A program made the position numbers and the translations under genes. From Saccharopolyspora flava (GTDB lineage Bacteria > Actinomycetota > Actinomycetes > Mycobacteriales > Pseudonocardiaceae): a DNA stretch of 64,000 bases. The stretch spans positions 117,585-181,584 of the forward strand of contig NZ_FOZX01000005.1 in NCBI RefSeq assembly GCF_900116135.1, in the 5' to 3' direction. The notes under the pieces are model-generated. The model was not told the DNA's origin and did no database searches. It saw nothing but the letters and a program-made list of their open reading frames with translations. The stretch's first letter is position 1. Each line of letters begins with the position of its first letter. Of this stretch, positions 57,108 to 64,000 are shown in pieces.

Positions 57108-57262
57108 TCGCGCAGGTGGGGGTGGGCCAGCAGCCAGTCCCACATCGGCGCCGCCGAGGTGAACTCGCGCTCGGCACCGCAACGGCACAGCGCCCGCATC
57201 CCGCCGGGCGTCCACTCGACGCGGTGCTCGAGGTTCTCGCGGGTCAGGCAGGTGGTGTCGAT
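57083..57262 (-). CDS. Small CxC protein, 59 aa, without a standard start codon
   Basis: The frame encodes TCLTRENLEHRVEWTPGGMR, ALCRCGAERE and APMWDWLLAHPHL, which reads as a genuine small zinc-ribbon-like protein with Cys5, Cys26 and Cys28. Upstream in frame there is a stop and no ATG, GTG or TTG. An AGGAG sits seven bases before an ATC codon at 57262, so ATC may be the initiator; otherwise the first usable start is the internal ATG near residue 22. It overlaps the end of the convergent SDR gene by 25 nt. Family unknown. Confidence 0.5.
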   Translation of the reverse strand: MDTTCLTRENLEHRVEWTPGGMRALCRCGAEREFTSAAPMWDWLLAHPHLRDQGTIEST

Positions 57263-57340
57263 GGTGGGGCTCCTGTCACGACGAGGTCGTCGCCCACACT
57301 AAATCCTGTTGATCTTGACAGTAAACCTGAAAACCGTAAA

Positions 57341-58102
57341 TCAGCCCAGGGCTCGTGAGATCGCCCGGGCGCTCGCGCGCACCAGCGCGCTCAGCGAGTG
57401 CGGGGTGGCGGTGCCGTGCCGCACCACCAGCGACACCGCGGCCGCCACCTCGCCGCGCGGGTCGATCACCGGCGCCGCCACCGACAGCGCGTCGGCGGTG
57501 ACCTGCCGGTCGCTCACCGCGAAACCGCAGGCCCGCGTCTCGGCCAGCATCCGCCGCAGCACCACCGGATCGGTCACGGTGTGGTCGGTGAAGCGCGGGA
57601 TCTCCCCGCCGAGCACCTCGGCCTGCACCTCGGCCGGTGCGTGCGCGAGCAGCACCAGACCCACACCCGTGGCGGTCATCGCGAACCGGCCGCCCACCCG
57701 GGTGCGCACCGGCACGGCACCGCTGCCCGCGATCCGCTCGACGAACACCACCTCGGTGCCCTCGCGGATCGCCAGCTGCACGTTCTCCCTGGTCACCGCC
57801 GAGAGATCTTCCATCGTCGGCAGCGCCAGCTCCCGCAGACCGAGACCGCGCGGGGCCAGCGACCCGAGCTCCCACAGGCGCAGCCCGATCCGGTAGGCGC
57901 CGTCCTCGCCGCGCTCCAGAGCGCCCCACTCGACCAGATCGCCCAGCATCCGGTACGTCGTCGAGGCGGGCAGGCCCGTGTGGCGGGCCAGTTCGCTCAG
58001 CGTCATCGCCGTGCGCTCGGCGGAGAACGCGTCGAGCAGCTGCAGCGCGCGGCGCACCACCGGGCCGGTCGGCCCGCACGGCCTGCCGCGCCGCGCGGCC
58101 AT
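57341..58102 (-). CDS. IclR family transcriptional regulator
   Basis: A 253-aa IclR protein: RRALQLLDAFSAERTAMTLSELARHTGLPASTTYRMLGDLVEWGALER as winged HTH (residues about 15-62), then ENVQLAIREGTEVVFVERIAG and VAAPVIDPRGEVAAAVSLVV. The ATG overlaps the stop codon of the oxidase gene before it (ATG at 58102, TGATG), so it is the second gene of that operon and probably regulates it. It is clearly related to the IclR protein at 47038. Confidence 0.92.
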   Translation of the reverse strand: MAARRGRPCGPTGPVVRRALQLLDAFSAERTAMTLSELARHTGLPASTTYRMLGDLVEWGALERGEDGAYRIGLRLWELGSLAPRGLGLRELALPTMEDLSAVTRENVQLAIREGTEVVFVERIAGSGAVPVRTRVGGRFAMTATGVGLVLLAHAPAEVQAEVLGGEIPRFTDHTVTDPVVLRRMLAETRACGFAVSDRQVTADALSVAAPVIDPRGEVAAAVSLVVRHGTATPHSLSALVRASARAISRALG

Positions 58103-59331
58103 CAGAGCCCGATCGTGCGCGCGAGGAAGTCGTTGGTGAACTTGCCGTCCGGGTCGAAACGCCGCGCCAGCGACCGGAAATCGGCCAGCTTCGGGTACAG
58201 CAGGTCCAGGTCGGCCGGTTCGGTGGTGAACAGCTTGCCCCAGTGCGGACGGCCGCCGAAGGGCTCCAGGGCCGCCTCGATGTCGGGCAGCAGCGCCTCC
58301 ACCGCCGCCTGCTGCGGCAGCCAGGTGAAGTGGAAGGCCACCGAGTCCGCGCCGTGTGCCGGGCTCAGCCACAACTCGTCGGCGGCGATCGTGCGGACCT
58401 CGCTGATCTGCAGCAGCGGCGCCATCTTGTCGGCCAGCGGCCGCAACGCCGCCAGCGCGGCGCCCCCGTGCTCGGCGGGCACGAAGTACTCGCTCTGCAG
58501 CTCGTCGCCGTTGCTCGGGGTGAAACCGGCCTTGAAGTGCGGCAACCGGTCGTGCCACGGGCCCGCGACGCCCAGCTGCTCGGTGAGGTTGTCGATGCCG
58601 GTGTCGCGCAGCATGTGCGTGGGCGCCTCGGCGGGGTGGGCGCCGAAGAGGTCCTCGCGGCGCTCGTCGCCGACGCGGGCCTTCGCCCACACCTGGATGA
58701 CCTCGTCGAAGTCGGTGAACACGCTGACGCTGTAGGCCGCGGAGGTGACCGCCTCGAACTCGCCCAGCAGCGCATCCCAGCCCAGCCCCAGGTGCACGGT
58801 CGTGGCCACGTCGAAGGTCGGCTGCACGCGCAGGCCGATGCGGGTCACCACGCCCAGCGCGCCCAGGTGCACCACGGAACCGGGGAAGTCCGGGTCACTG
58901 GGCCGCAGCCGCACGAGCTCGCCGTCGGCGCGCACCACGTCGAGCCCGGCCACCGCCGCGCTCAGCGACGGGTTGCCCACGCCCGAACCGTGGGTGCCGG
59001 TGGCGGTCGCCCCGACGACGGTGATGTGCGGCAGCGAGGCCATGTTGTGCAGCGCCAGGCCGGAGTCGGCCAGCTGAGCGGCGAGCTCGCCGTAGCGCAT
59101 CCCGCCGGGCACCCACACCACGTCACCGTCGATCTCGACCTCGGCCGGAAGGGCGTCGAGGGAGAGGTGGTCGCCGGGGGTGTCGGCGATGTCGTTGAAG
59201 CAGTGCCGCGATCCCAGCACCTTGACCCGCTCGGATCCGGCGACGATCCGCCGCACCTCGTCGACGCTGCTCGGGCGGTGCAGCCGCTGCGCCCGGTAGG
59301 TGAGGTTCTTCGCCCAGTTCGTTCCAGCCAC
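58102..59331 (-). CDS. FAD-linked alditol/xylitol oxidase (D-arabinono-lactone oxidase family)
   Basis: A 409-aa oxidase of the AldO/ALO type. The FAD loop GSRHCFND carries His43 in the position of the covalently flavinylated His of Streptomyces AldO. Other stations are VPGGMRYGELAAQL, GATATGTHGSG, LGALGVVTRIGLRVQPTFDV and the C-terminal RPHWGKLF. Alditol oxidases convert polyols such as xylitol or sorbitol to aldoses with release of hydrogen peroxide. It is co-transcribed with an IclR regulator. Confidence 0.9.
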   Translation of the reverse strand: MAGTNWAKNLTYRAQRLHRPSSVDEVRRIVAGSERVKVLGSRHCFNDIADTPGDHLSLDALPAEVEIDGDVVWVPGGMRYGELAAQLADSGLALHNMASLPHITVVGATATGTHGSGVGNPSLSAAVAGLDVVRADGELVRLRPSDPDFPGSVVHLGALGVVTRIGLRVQPTFDVATTVHLGLGWDALLGEFEAVTSAAYSVSVFTDFDEVIQVWAKARVGDERREDLFGAHPAEAPTHMLRDTGIDNLTEQLGVAGPWHDRLPHFKAGFTPSNGDELQSEYFVPAEHGGAALAALRPLADKMAPLLQISEVRTIAADELWLSPAHGADSVAFHFTWLPQQAAVEALLPDIEAALEPFGGRPHWGKLFTTEPADLDLLYPKLADFRSLARRFDPDGKFTNDFLARTIGL

Positions 59332-59400
59332 GCAGCAACGTTAACGCCGGGGACACCGGCGGCGGTACGGCCCTCTCCTCCGCGCCGCCGCCGGTGGGGC

Positions 59401-59952
59401 TCACGCGCTGATGTTGGCCTGGAGCTTGCCCAGCGCCGCGGTCAGCTGCTCGGCGACCTCGGGGTCGTCGGCCGGGTGGGTCTCGGCGAAGCGGGTCATC
59501 GAGCCGGGGATGCTCAGCTTGACCTCGTCGACGATCGAGGCACCGGCGATGCCGGCGGACTTGCGGGTCTCGTCCTGCGCCCAGACGCCGCCGTACTGGC
59601 CGAAGGCGGTGCCGATCACGGCGGTGGGCTTGCCCGACAGAGCGCCGGCGCCGAACGGGCGGGACAGCCAGTCGATGGCGTTCTTGAGCACGGCCGGGAT
59701 GGTGCCGTTGTACTCCGGCGCGAACAGCAGGAACGCGTCGGCGGCGTTGGCGGCGTCGCGCAGCTTGGTGGCGGGCGCGGGCACGTCGGCCTCGGTGTCG
59801 ATGTCCTCGTTGTAGAAGGGCAGGTCGCCGAGACCGTCGAAGATCTCGATCTCGACGTCACCGGGAGCGAGGGTGCGGGCGGCCTCGGCGAGCTGGCGGT
59901 TGTGCGAACCGGAACGGAGGCTGCCGACGAGCGCGAGGATCTTGACGGACAT
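59401..59952 (-). CDS. NADPH-dependent FMN reductase
   Basis: A 183-aa flavodoxin-fold reductase: VKILALVGSLRSGSHNRQLAEAA (FMN phosphate loop), FDGLGDLPFYNEDID, and FAPEYNGTIPAVLKNAIDWLSRP, the NAD(P)H:FMN reductase signature. It can supply reduced FMN to LLM monooxygenases such as those in this window, or act as a quinone reductase. ATG 59952 follows GGAGAG. It is divergent from a TetR gene, with two CGGACC dyads between them. Confidence 0.93.
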   Translation of the reverse strand: MSVKILALVGSLRSGSHNRQLAEAARTLAPGDVEIEIFDGLGDLPFYNEDIDTEADVPAPATKLRDAANAADAFLLFAPEYNGTIPAVLKNAIDWLSRPFGAGALSGKPTAVIGTAFGQYGGVWAQDETRKSAGIAGASIVDEVKLSIPGSMTRFAETHPADDPEVAEQLTAALGKLQANISA

Positions 59953-59990
59953 TGGTATCTCTCCAGGTGAGGAGTATGGTGAGGAACAAG

Positions 59991-60038
59991 CGGACCGTGG
60001 TCCGATTGCATTTCTACCACCGAAGCGGACCGGGGTCC
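59991..60038. promoter_or_regulatory. Two TetR operators between FMN reductase and TetR genes
   Basis: cggaccgtggtccg at 59991-60004 and ggaccggggtcc at 60027-60038 are the same dyad, GGACC-N2-GGTCC, 35 bp apart. The second overlaps the expected -35 region of the TetR gene; the first overlaps the FMN reductase promoter. Autoregulation and repression of the reductase are likely. Confidence 0.75.
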
Positions 60039-60069
60039 AGTTCGGTGTGGGAGGCGTTACGCTGTGCGC

Positions 60070-60726
60070 ATGAGTGGTGGCATCCCCGGCATCGGGCCGA
60101 CCGGTGACGCCCTGGCCGGGCCCGCCGAGTTCGAGGTCACGCCCGTCGACGCGGGCCGCAAGCCGCGCGCCGACGCCGCGCGCAACCGCGCCAAGCTGCT
60201 CGACGCCGCCGCCCGCCTGGCCGCCCGCTGCGGCGCGGCCAACCTCACCATGGACGCCGTCGCCGCCGAGGCCGAGGTCGGCAAGGGCACCGTGTTCCGG
60301 CGCTTCGGCGACCGCAACGGCCTGCTGCTCGCCCTGCTCGACCACGAGGAGCAGCGGCTCCAGCACGCCTTCCTGTCCGGCCCGCCGCCCCTCGGCCCCG
60401 AAGCACCCGCCCTGGAACGGCTGCGCGCCTTCGGCCCGGCCGTGATGCGCCACGAGCTCGACCACATCGAGCTCTACCTGGCCGCCCAGCCGCCGGTGGA
60501 ACGTCGCTGCCAGGTGCCCGCGCGCGGGCTGCGCCGCGCACACCTGGCGATCCTGCTGCGGCAGACCGAGGCCGCCGCCGACGTCGAACTCGCCGCCGAG
60601 ACGCTGCTGGCCTCCATCGACACGCCGCTGCTGCACCACCTCGTCACCCAGCGCGGCTTCCCGCTGGACCGGCTCGACGCCGCCTGGCAGGACCTCGTCA
60701 CGCGCTACACCACGCCACCGGCCTGA
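60070..60726 (+). CDS. TetR family transcriptional regulator
   Basis: A 218-aa regulator with a 30-residue leader, then RADAARNRAKLLDAAARLAARCGAANLTMDAVAAEAEVGKGTVFRRFGDRNGLLLALLDHE as HTH. The RNRAKLLDAA-GKGTVFRRFGDR subtype is the one I associate with control of flavin reductases by CGGACC-type operators. TACGCT (60058-60063) is six bases before ATG 60070, so the transcript is probably leaderless; a GTG at 60064 lies within that spacer and is less likely. Confidence 0.92.
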   Translation: MSGGIPGIGPTGDALAGPAEFEVTPVDAGRKPRADAARNRAKLLDAAARLAARCGAANLTMDAVAAEAEVGKGTVFRRFGDRNGLLLALLDHEEQRLQHAFLSGPPPLGPEAPALERLRAFGPAVMRHELDHIELYLAAQPPVERRCQVPARGLRRAHLAILLRQTEAAADVELAAETLLASIDTPLLHHLVTQRGFPLDRLDAAWQDLVTRYTTPPA

Positions 60727-60738
60727 CCTCCCGGGTAT

Positions 60739-60785
60739 GATCCTTCCGCTCAGCGGGAAGATCAACTTGGCGAACGGCCGTTCGC
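60739..60785. promoter_or_regulatory. Two dyads upstream of the TRAP transporter operon
   Basis: gatccttccgct and agcgggaagatc (60739-60763) form imperfect 12-bp arms (10 of 12 paired) around one base. gcgaacggccgttcgc (60770-60785) is a perfect 16-bp palindrome. They lie 43-89 bp before the TRAP binding-protein start. No regulator gene is adjacent except the TetR upstream, whose operator differs. Confidence 0.45.
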
Positions 60786-60827
60786 GGTGCGAACCTTCCG
60801 CGGCTCAAGCGTGAAGGGAGTTCGCCG

Positions 60828-61877
60828 GTGAACGACCAGGGGATCTCAGCACCACCCCCGCGTCGCTCGAACAACGCGATGCCCAGGCGGAACTTCCTCG
60901 CCGCGGCCGGCGGGCTCGGCGCGCTCGCCCTCACCGGCTGTGCGCCCGGCGCCCACCGGCCGGTCGCCGCCACCTACCTCACCACCTCCTACGACGACCT
61001 CTACCCGGGCGTCGAGCGATTCCTCGACACCGCACGCGGTCTCGGCGGGTTCGACTTCGACGTGTTCCCCTCCGGGCAGCTGCTCGGCGCCGAACAACTC
61101 GTGCCCGGCCTGCTCAACGGCGTCGCCGACGTGGTCCTGCAGACCAGCTCCTACGTCTCGTCGAGCTTCCCGATCCTCGGCTCGCTCGAACTTCCCTTCA
61201 CCACCGAGCACTTCGACCGCTACCTGCGCGCCTGCGACCCCACCAGCCCGGTCTCGGCGCTGATCAACGAGCGGCTGACCGGCCAGAACATGCGGATGCT
61301 CGGCGGCATGGCCACCGGGTTCGAATACCTCTGGACCATCGACAAACCCATCCGCACGCCCGAGGACGTGCGCGGACTGCGGCTGCGGGTGGCGGGCGAG
61401 ATCGAGGGCGAAACCGTCAAAGCCCTCGGCGGCGCACCGGTCTTCCTCGGCTCCGCCGAGCTCTACCAGGCGCTGGAGCGCGGCACGATCGACGGGATGA
61501 TGAGCTACCTCGGCACCGTCGTCTCCCGCGACCTGCACGAGATCCTGCGCTACGGCACCGCCGCCCACTTCGGCGCCTACACCGTCGACGCCTACTGCCG
61601 CCAGGACTTCTACGCCGCGCTGCCGCCGCACCAGCAGCGCGCCCTCGACGAGGCCGGGCGCGTGCTCTTCCACGACGGCACCGCCACCCTCCTCGACGTC
61701 CACCGCACCAAGTACCTGCCCGCCGTGCGCGACGCCGGTGTGGAGCTGATCGAACTCGACGAGGCGCAGCTGCGCCCCTTCCGCGACGCCGTGTCCGCCG
61801 TGCACCGGCGCTGGAGCTCCCTGCTGGGCGATCCGGCCGCCGCGCAGCGGGCCCTCGAGCTGATCCGCGACGCCTGA
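60828..61877 (+). CDS. TRAP transporter substrate-binding protein (DctP-type), lipoprotein
   Basis: A 349-aa DctP-family solute receptor. The N-terminus has PRRNFLAAAGG (twin Arg20-21, Tat-like) and a lipobox LTGC with Cys38, so it is probably a Tat-exported lipoprotein. DctP-type stretches: LFPSGQLLG-like VFPSGQLLGAEQLVPGL, TPEDVRGLRLRVAGE, GGAPVFLGSAELYQALERGTIDG. The Arg in LRLRVAG normally binds the substrate carboxylate. GTG 60828 follows GGGAG. It heads the P-Q-M operon; the substrate is an organic acid of unknown identity. Confidence 0.92.
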   Translation: MNDQGISAPPPRRSNNAMPRRNFLAAAGGLGALALTGCAPGAHRPVAATYLTTSYDDLYPGVERFLDTARGLGGFDFDVFPSGQLLGAEQLVPGLLNGVADVVLQTSSYVSSSFPILGSLELPFTTEHFDRYLRACDPTSPVSALINERLTGQNMRMLGGMATGFEYLWTIDKPIRTPEDVRGLRLRVAGEIEGETVKALGGAPVFLGSAELYQALERGTIDGMMSYLGTVVSRDLHEILRYGTAAHFGAYTVDAYCRQDFYAALPPHQQRALDEAGRVLFHDGTATLLDVHRTKYLPAVRDAGVELIELDEAQLRPFRDAVSAVHRRWSSLLGDPAAAQRALELIRDA

Positions 61878-61886
61878 GGAGCCAGC

Positions 61887-62420
61887 ATGCTCAACCACCT
61901 CCGACGCCTCGCGCTCATCGGCACCCGGTCGATGGCGGCGCTGGCGATGCTCACCGTCGGGCTGATGATGCTGACGATCAGCTACGACGTCATCGCCCGC
62001 TACGCCTTCCGCGCGCCCACCGACTGGGCCTACCCGCTCAACTCCAGCGCCGTGCTGGCCGTGACCGTGCTGGCGATCCCGCACCTATACGCCACCGGCC
62101 ACCACATCTCGATGGACCTGGTGCACCGCGCGCTGCCGCCCGGGCTGCGCCGGATCGCCGACGCGGTGACCGCCGCGGCCGCCGCGCTGCTGGGAATCGT
62201 GCTGGCCGCCACCGGTTTTCACGCCGCGGCGGTGTCCTACGGGCACGGGCTCACCGGGTCCGGGACGTTCAACGTCCCGCTGTGGATACCGGATGCGATC
62301 CTCGGGATCTCCGGGGCGCTGCTGCTCGTCGTGGCGCTGCTGTTCCCGCCGCACGCCGAACCCGAACTCGCCGCGACCACCGCCGGCGCCCCCGACACCG
62401 AGGACGGAGACCCCGCGTGA
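61887..62420 (+). CDS. TRAP transporter small permease (DctQ-type)
   Basis: A 177-aa protein with four membrane helices, including LAMLTVGLMMLTISYDVIARYAFRAPTDWAYPLNSSAVLAVTVLAIPHLYATGHHISMDLV, the DctQ signature (RYxFxxPxxW, GHHxxMD). It is nine bases after the receptor gene and overlaps the large permease by 4 nt. Confidence 0.93.
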   Translation: MLNHLRRLALIGTRSMAALAMLTVGLMMLTISYDVIARYAFRAPTDWAYPLNSSAVLAVTVLAIPHLYATGHHISMDLVHRALPPGLRRIADAVTAAAAALLGIVLAATGFHAAAVSYGHGLTGSGTFNVPLWIPDAILGISGALLLVVALLFPPHAEPELAATTAGAPDTEDGDPA

Positions 62421-63727
62421 TCCTCTCCCACGGCCTGGTCGTGGCGCTGGCGGTCGTGCTGCTGCTGGTGCTCATCGCCGCGCGCACGCCGATCTTCATC
62501 GCCCTGTCGGTCTCCGGCATCGCCGGTCTGCTGTGCCTGTCCGGGTTCGACGGGCTCAAGCTCGTGCCGCTGGCGATGGGCGCCCAGCTGCAGGAGTACG
62601 CGCTGGTCGCCGCGCCGCTCTACATCCTGCTCGGCGAGGCGCTGGCCGTCACCGGGCTCGGCCGGGACCTCTTCGGGGCCGCGCACCGCTGGTTCACCCG
62701 CGTGCCCGGCGGGCTCGGGGCCTCGGCGATCGCGTCCTCGACGCTGTTCGGCGCGATGTCCGGGGTCAGCATCTCCTCGGTGGCGCTGATCGGGCGGATG
62801 GCCGTGCCCGAGATGCTCTCCCGCGGCTACAAACCCGGTTTCGCCGCGGGATCGGTGGCCGCGTCCGGGGCGCTGGCGATGCTCATCCCGCCGAGCCTGA
62901 TGTTCATCCTCTACGCCTCGGTGACCGGGGAGAGCGTCGCGTCGCTGTTCGCCGGCGGCATCGTGCCCGGCCTGCTGCTCGCGGCGCTCATGATCGGCTA
63001 CGTCGTGGTGCGGGCGAAGCTCGATCCGAACAGCGCGCCGCGCGACGGGGAGAGCTTCGGGTGGCGCGAGCGCTGGGTCGCGCTCGGCAAGATCAGCCCG
63101 GCGCTGGTGCTCATCGCGCTGGTGCTGGGATCGATCTACACCGGGTTCGCCACGCCCACCGAGGCCGCGGCGATCGGAGCGCTGCTGGCGCTGGCCATGA
63201 CCGGCGTGGTGTACCGGAAGCTGGGGTGGACCAACCTCAAGCTCATCTTCGCCTCCACCGCGACGGTCTCGGCGGCGATGCTGGCGATCGTCGGCTCGGC
63301 GTTCGTGTTCACCCAGACGCTCGTCGTGGCGCGGGTTCCCGAGACGCTCACCGACTTCGTCGTCGGCCTCGACGTGCACCCCTACGTGGTGCTGATCGGC
63401 ATCATGGTCGTGCTGCTGTTGCTGGGCTGCCTGGTCGACGCCGCCTCGCTGCTGCTGGTGGTCACCCCGATCCTGGCACCGGCGATCGAGGAACTCGGCT
63501 TCGACCCGCTGTGGTTCGGCGTCCTGCTGGTGGTCAACCTGGAGATGGCGGTGATCACCCCACCGGTGGGCCTGAACCTCTACACGATGAAGTCGGTAGT
63601 CCCCGAACTCGACCTGGCCGAGATCTTCCGAGGCATCGCCCCATACCTCGCCATCGAATTCGCCCTCATCCTCCTCATGATCGCTTTCCCCGAAACAGCC
63701 ACCTACCTACCGAGCCTGATCACCTAG
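62417..63727 (+). CDS. TRAP transporter large permease (DctM-type)
   Basis: A 436-aa ion-transporter-superfamily permease with about twelve helices. Landmarks are PIFIALSVSGIAGLL, VAAPLYILLGEALAVTG, ASSTLFGAMSGVSISSVALIGRMAVPEML, AASGALAMLIPPSLMFILYASVTGESVASLFAGGIVPGLL, and PPVGLNLYTMKSVVP. GTG 62417 overlaps the small permease stop (GTGA). The last ~150 nt are C-rich and G-poor. The repeat island at 63739 begins 11 nt past the stop codon. Confidence 0.95.
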   Translation: MILSHGLVVALAVVLLLVLIAARTPIFIALSVSGIAGLLCLSGFDGLKLVPLAMGAQLQEYALVAAPLYILLGEALAVTGLGRDLFGAAHRWFTRVPGGLGASAIASSTLFGAMSGVSISSVALIGRMAVPEMLSRGYKPGFAAGSVAASGALAMLIPPSLMFILYASVTGESVASLFAGGIVPGLLLAALMIGYVVVRAKLDPNSAPRDGESFGWRERWVALGKISPALVLIALVLGSIYTGFATPTEAAAIGALLALAMTGVVYRKLGWTNLKLIFASTATVSAAMLAIVGSAFVFTQTLVVARVPETLTDFVVGLDVHPYVVLIGIMVVLLLLGCLVDAASLLLVVTPILAPAIEELGFDPLWFGVLLVVNLEMAVITPPVGLNLYTMKSVVPELDLAEIFRGIAPYLAIEFALILLMIAFPETATYLPSLIT

Positions 63728-63738
63728 GGCCACGTTCC

Positions 63739-63926
63739 GCAAGAAACGCGACCAGGATGACCCAAGCTTCAGTAGACGCGACCCACTACGGGTACGTTTC
63801 GCGAGGGAACGCGACCAAGGCGACCCAAGCTTTGGTAGACGCGCCCCGCTACGGGTACGTTTCGCAAGGGAACGCGATTAAGGCGACCCAAGCTTTGGTA
63901 GACGCGACCCACTACGGATACGTTTC
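63739..63926. repeat. 62-63-bp tandem repeats after the TRAP operon
   Basis: Three units, 63739-63800 (62 bp), 63801-63863 (63 bp) and 63864-63926 (63 bp), in the same orientation as the left arm of the island at 46243. Each contains gacccaagctttggtagacg or a variant and ends acgggtacgtttc or acggatacgtttc. Confidence 0.9.
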
Positions 63927-63933
63927 GAAAGGC

Positions 63934-64000
63934 AGTGACAATTTCTTCTGAAATTGGCAGATCGCACAACGCAAGAGAAGCACGAAACGAAGCCAATTTC
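63934..64000. repeat. Two-hairpin CAATTTC element, cut by window end
   Basis: agtgacaatttcttctgaaa begins a third copy of the element seen at 46390 and 46718, with the A-rich middle (gcacaacgcaagagaagcac) and the start of the second hairpin (gccaatttc) before the window stops. A mirror-image second half probably follows outside the window. Confidence 0.8.

Overview
The window is about 70% GC, densely packed, and reads like a chromosome segment of a filamentous or related actinomycete. The codon use (G or C in third position), frequent GTG and TTG starts, short 4-nt gene overlaps, an IdeR-type iron box, leaderless promoters (TANNNT a few bases before ATG), F420/LLM flavin enzymes and mycofactocin-type NDMA-dependent alcohol dehydrogenases all fit this. 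A Pseudonocardiales genus such as Saccharopolyspora is my best guess from pattern memory, not a demonstrated assignment. I see no transposase, integrase, phage gene or CRISPR array.

Region 1 (1-9174): a 5'-cut TetR gene; a three-gene minus-strand operon of LLM flavin monooxygenases (4406 down to 793) preceded by a 25-codon leaderless leader peptide of the cysteine/sulfur type; a 10-unit 24-bp repeat array; selD and the selenocysteine tRNA gene selC; an ECF sigma factor with a SnoaL-like tail; and a divergent siderophore-utilisation pair around an iron box. Region 2 (9194-14205): PucR regulator, NCS1 nucleobase permease, amidohydrolase and a further LLM oxidoreductase. Region 3 (14353-31176): two carbohydrate-uptake loci. 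The first has LacI, a GH3 beta-glucosidase and a divergent ABC importer. The second has ROK and LacI regulators, an SBP, two permeases, a clan-A glycosidase and an SMP-30 lactonase. A sugar MFS transporter is divergent from the second. No sugar-import ATPase is present, so a shared MsiK-type ATPase elsewhere is implied.

Region 4 (31192-37851): a second 24-bp repeat array, an SDR/aldo-keto reductase pair, a quinone-oxidoreductase-like gene, PhzF, and a CoA-transferase/citryl-CoA-lyase pair separated by an 80-bp element with perfect 29-bp inverted repeats. Region 5 (37989-57107) is the most intriguing: two paralogous NDMA-dependent alcohol dehydrogenases around an F420-type LLM enzyme, a PaaK-like acyl-CoA ligase, a CGSC protein (cysteine form of the UGSC selenoprotein family) with a 349-aa partner, a zinc dehydrogenase and an ACMSD-like amidohydrolase. 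Across a large mirror-symmetric repeat island lie an IclR regulator and a complete family-5 (peptide/opine-type) ABC importer ending in a 75-aa CxxC protein and an SDR. Together they look like uptake and stepwise oxidation of one unknown carboxylated or peptide-like compound.

Region 6 (57083-64000): a small CxC protein, an alditol-oxidase/IclR operon, an FMN reductase divergent from its TetR regulator over two CGGACC-N2-GGTCC operators, and a TRAP transporter (P, Q, M). The window ends inside another copy of the repeat island. Four families of intergenic repeats recur: palindromes with core GTTTTCATGAAAAC, a two-hairpin CAATTTC element, 62-63-bp tandem units and 24-bp tandem units.
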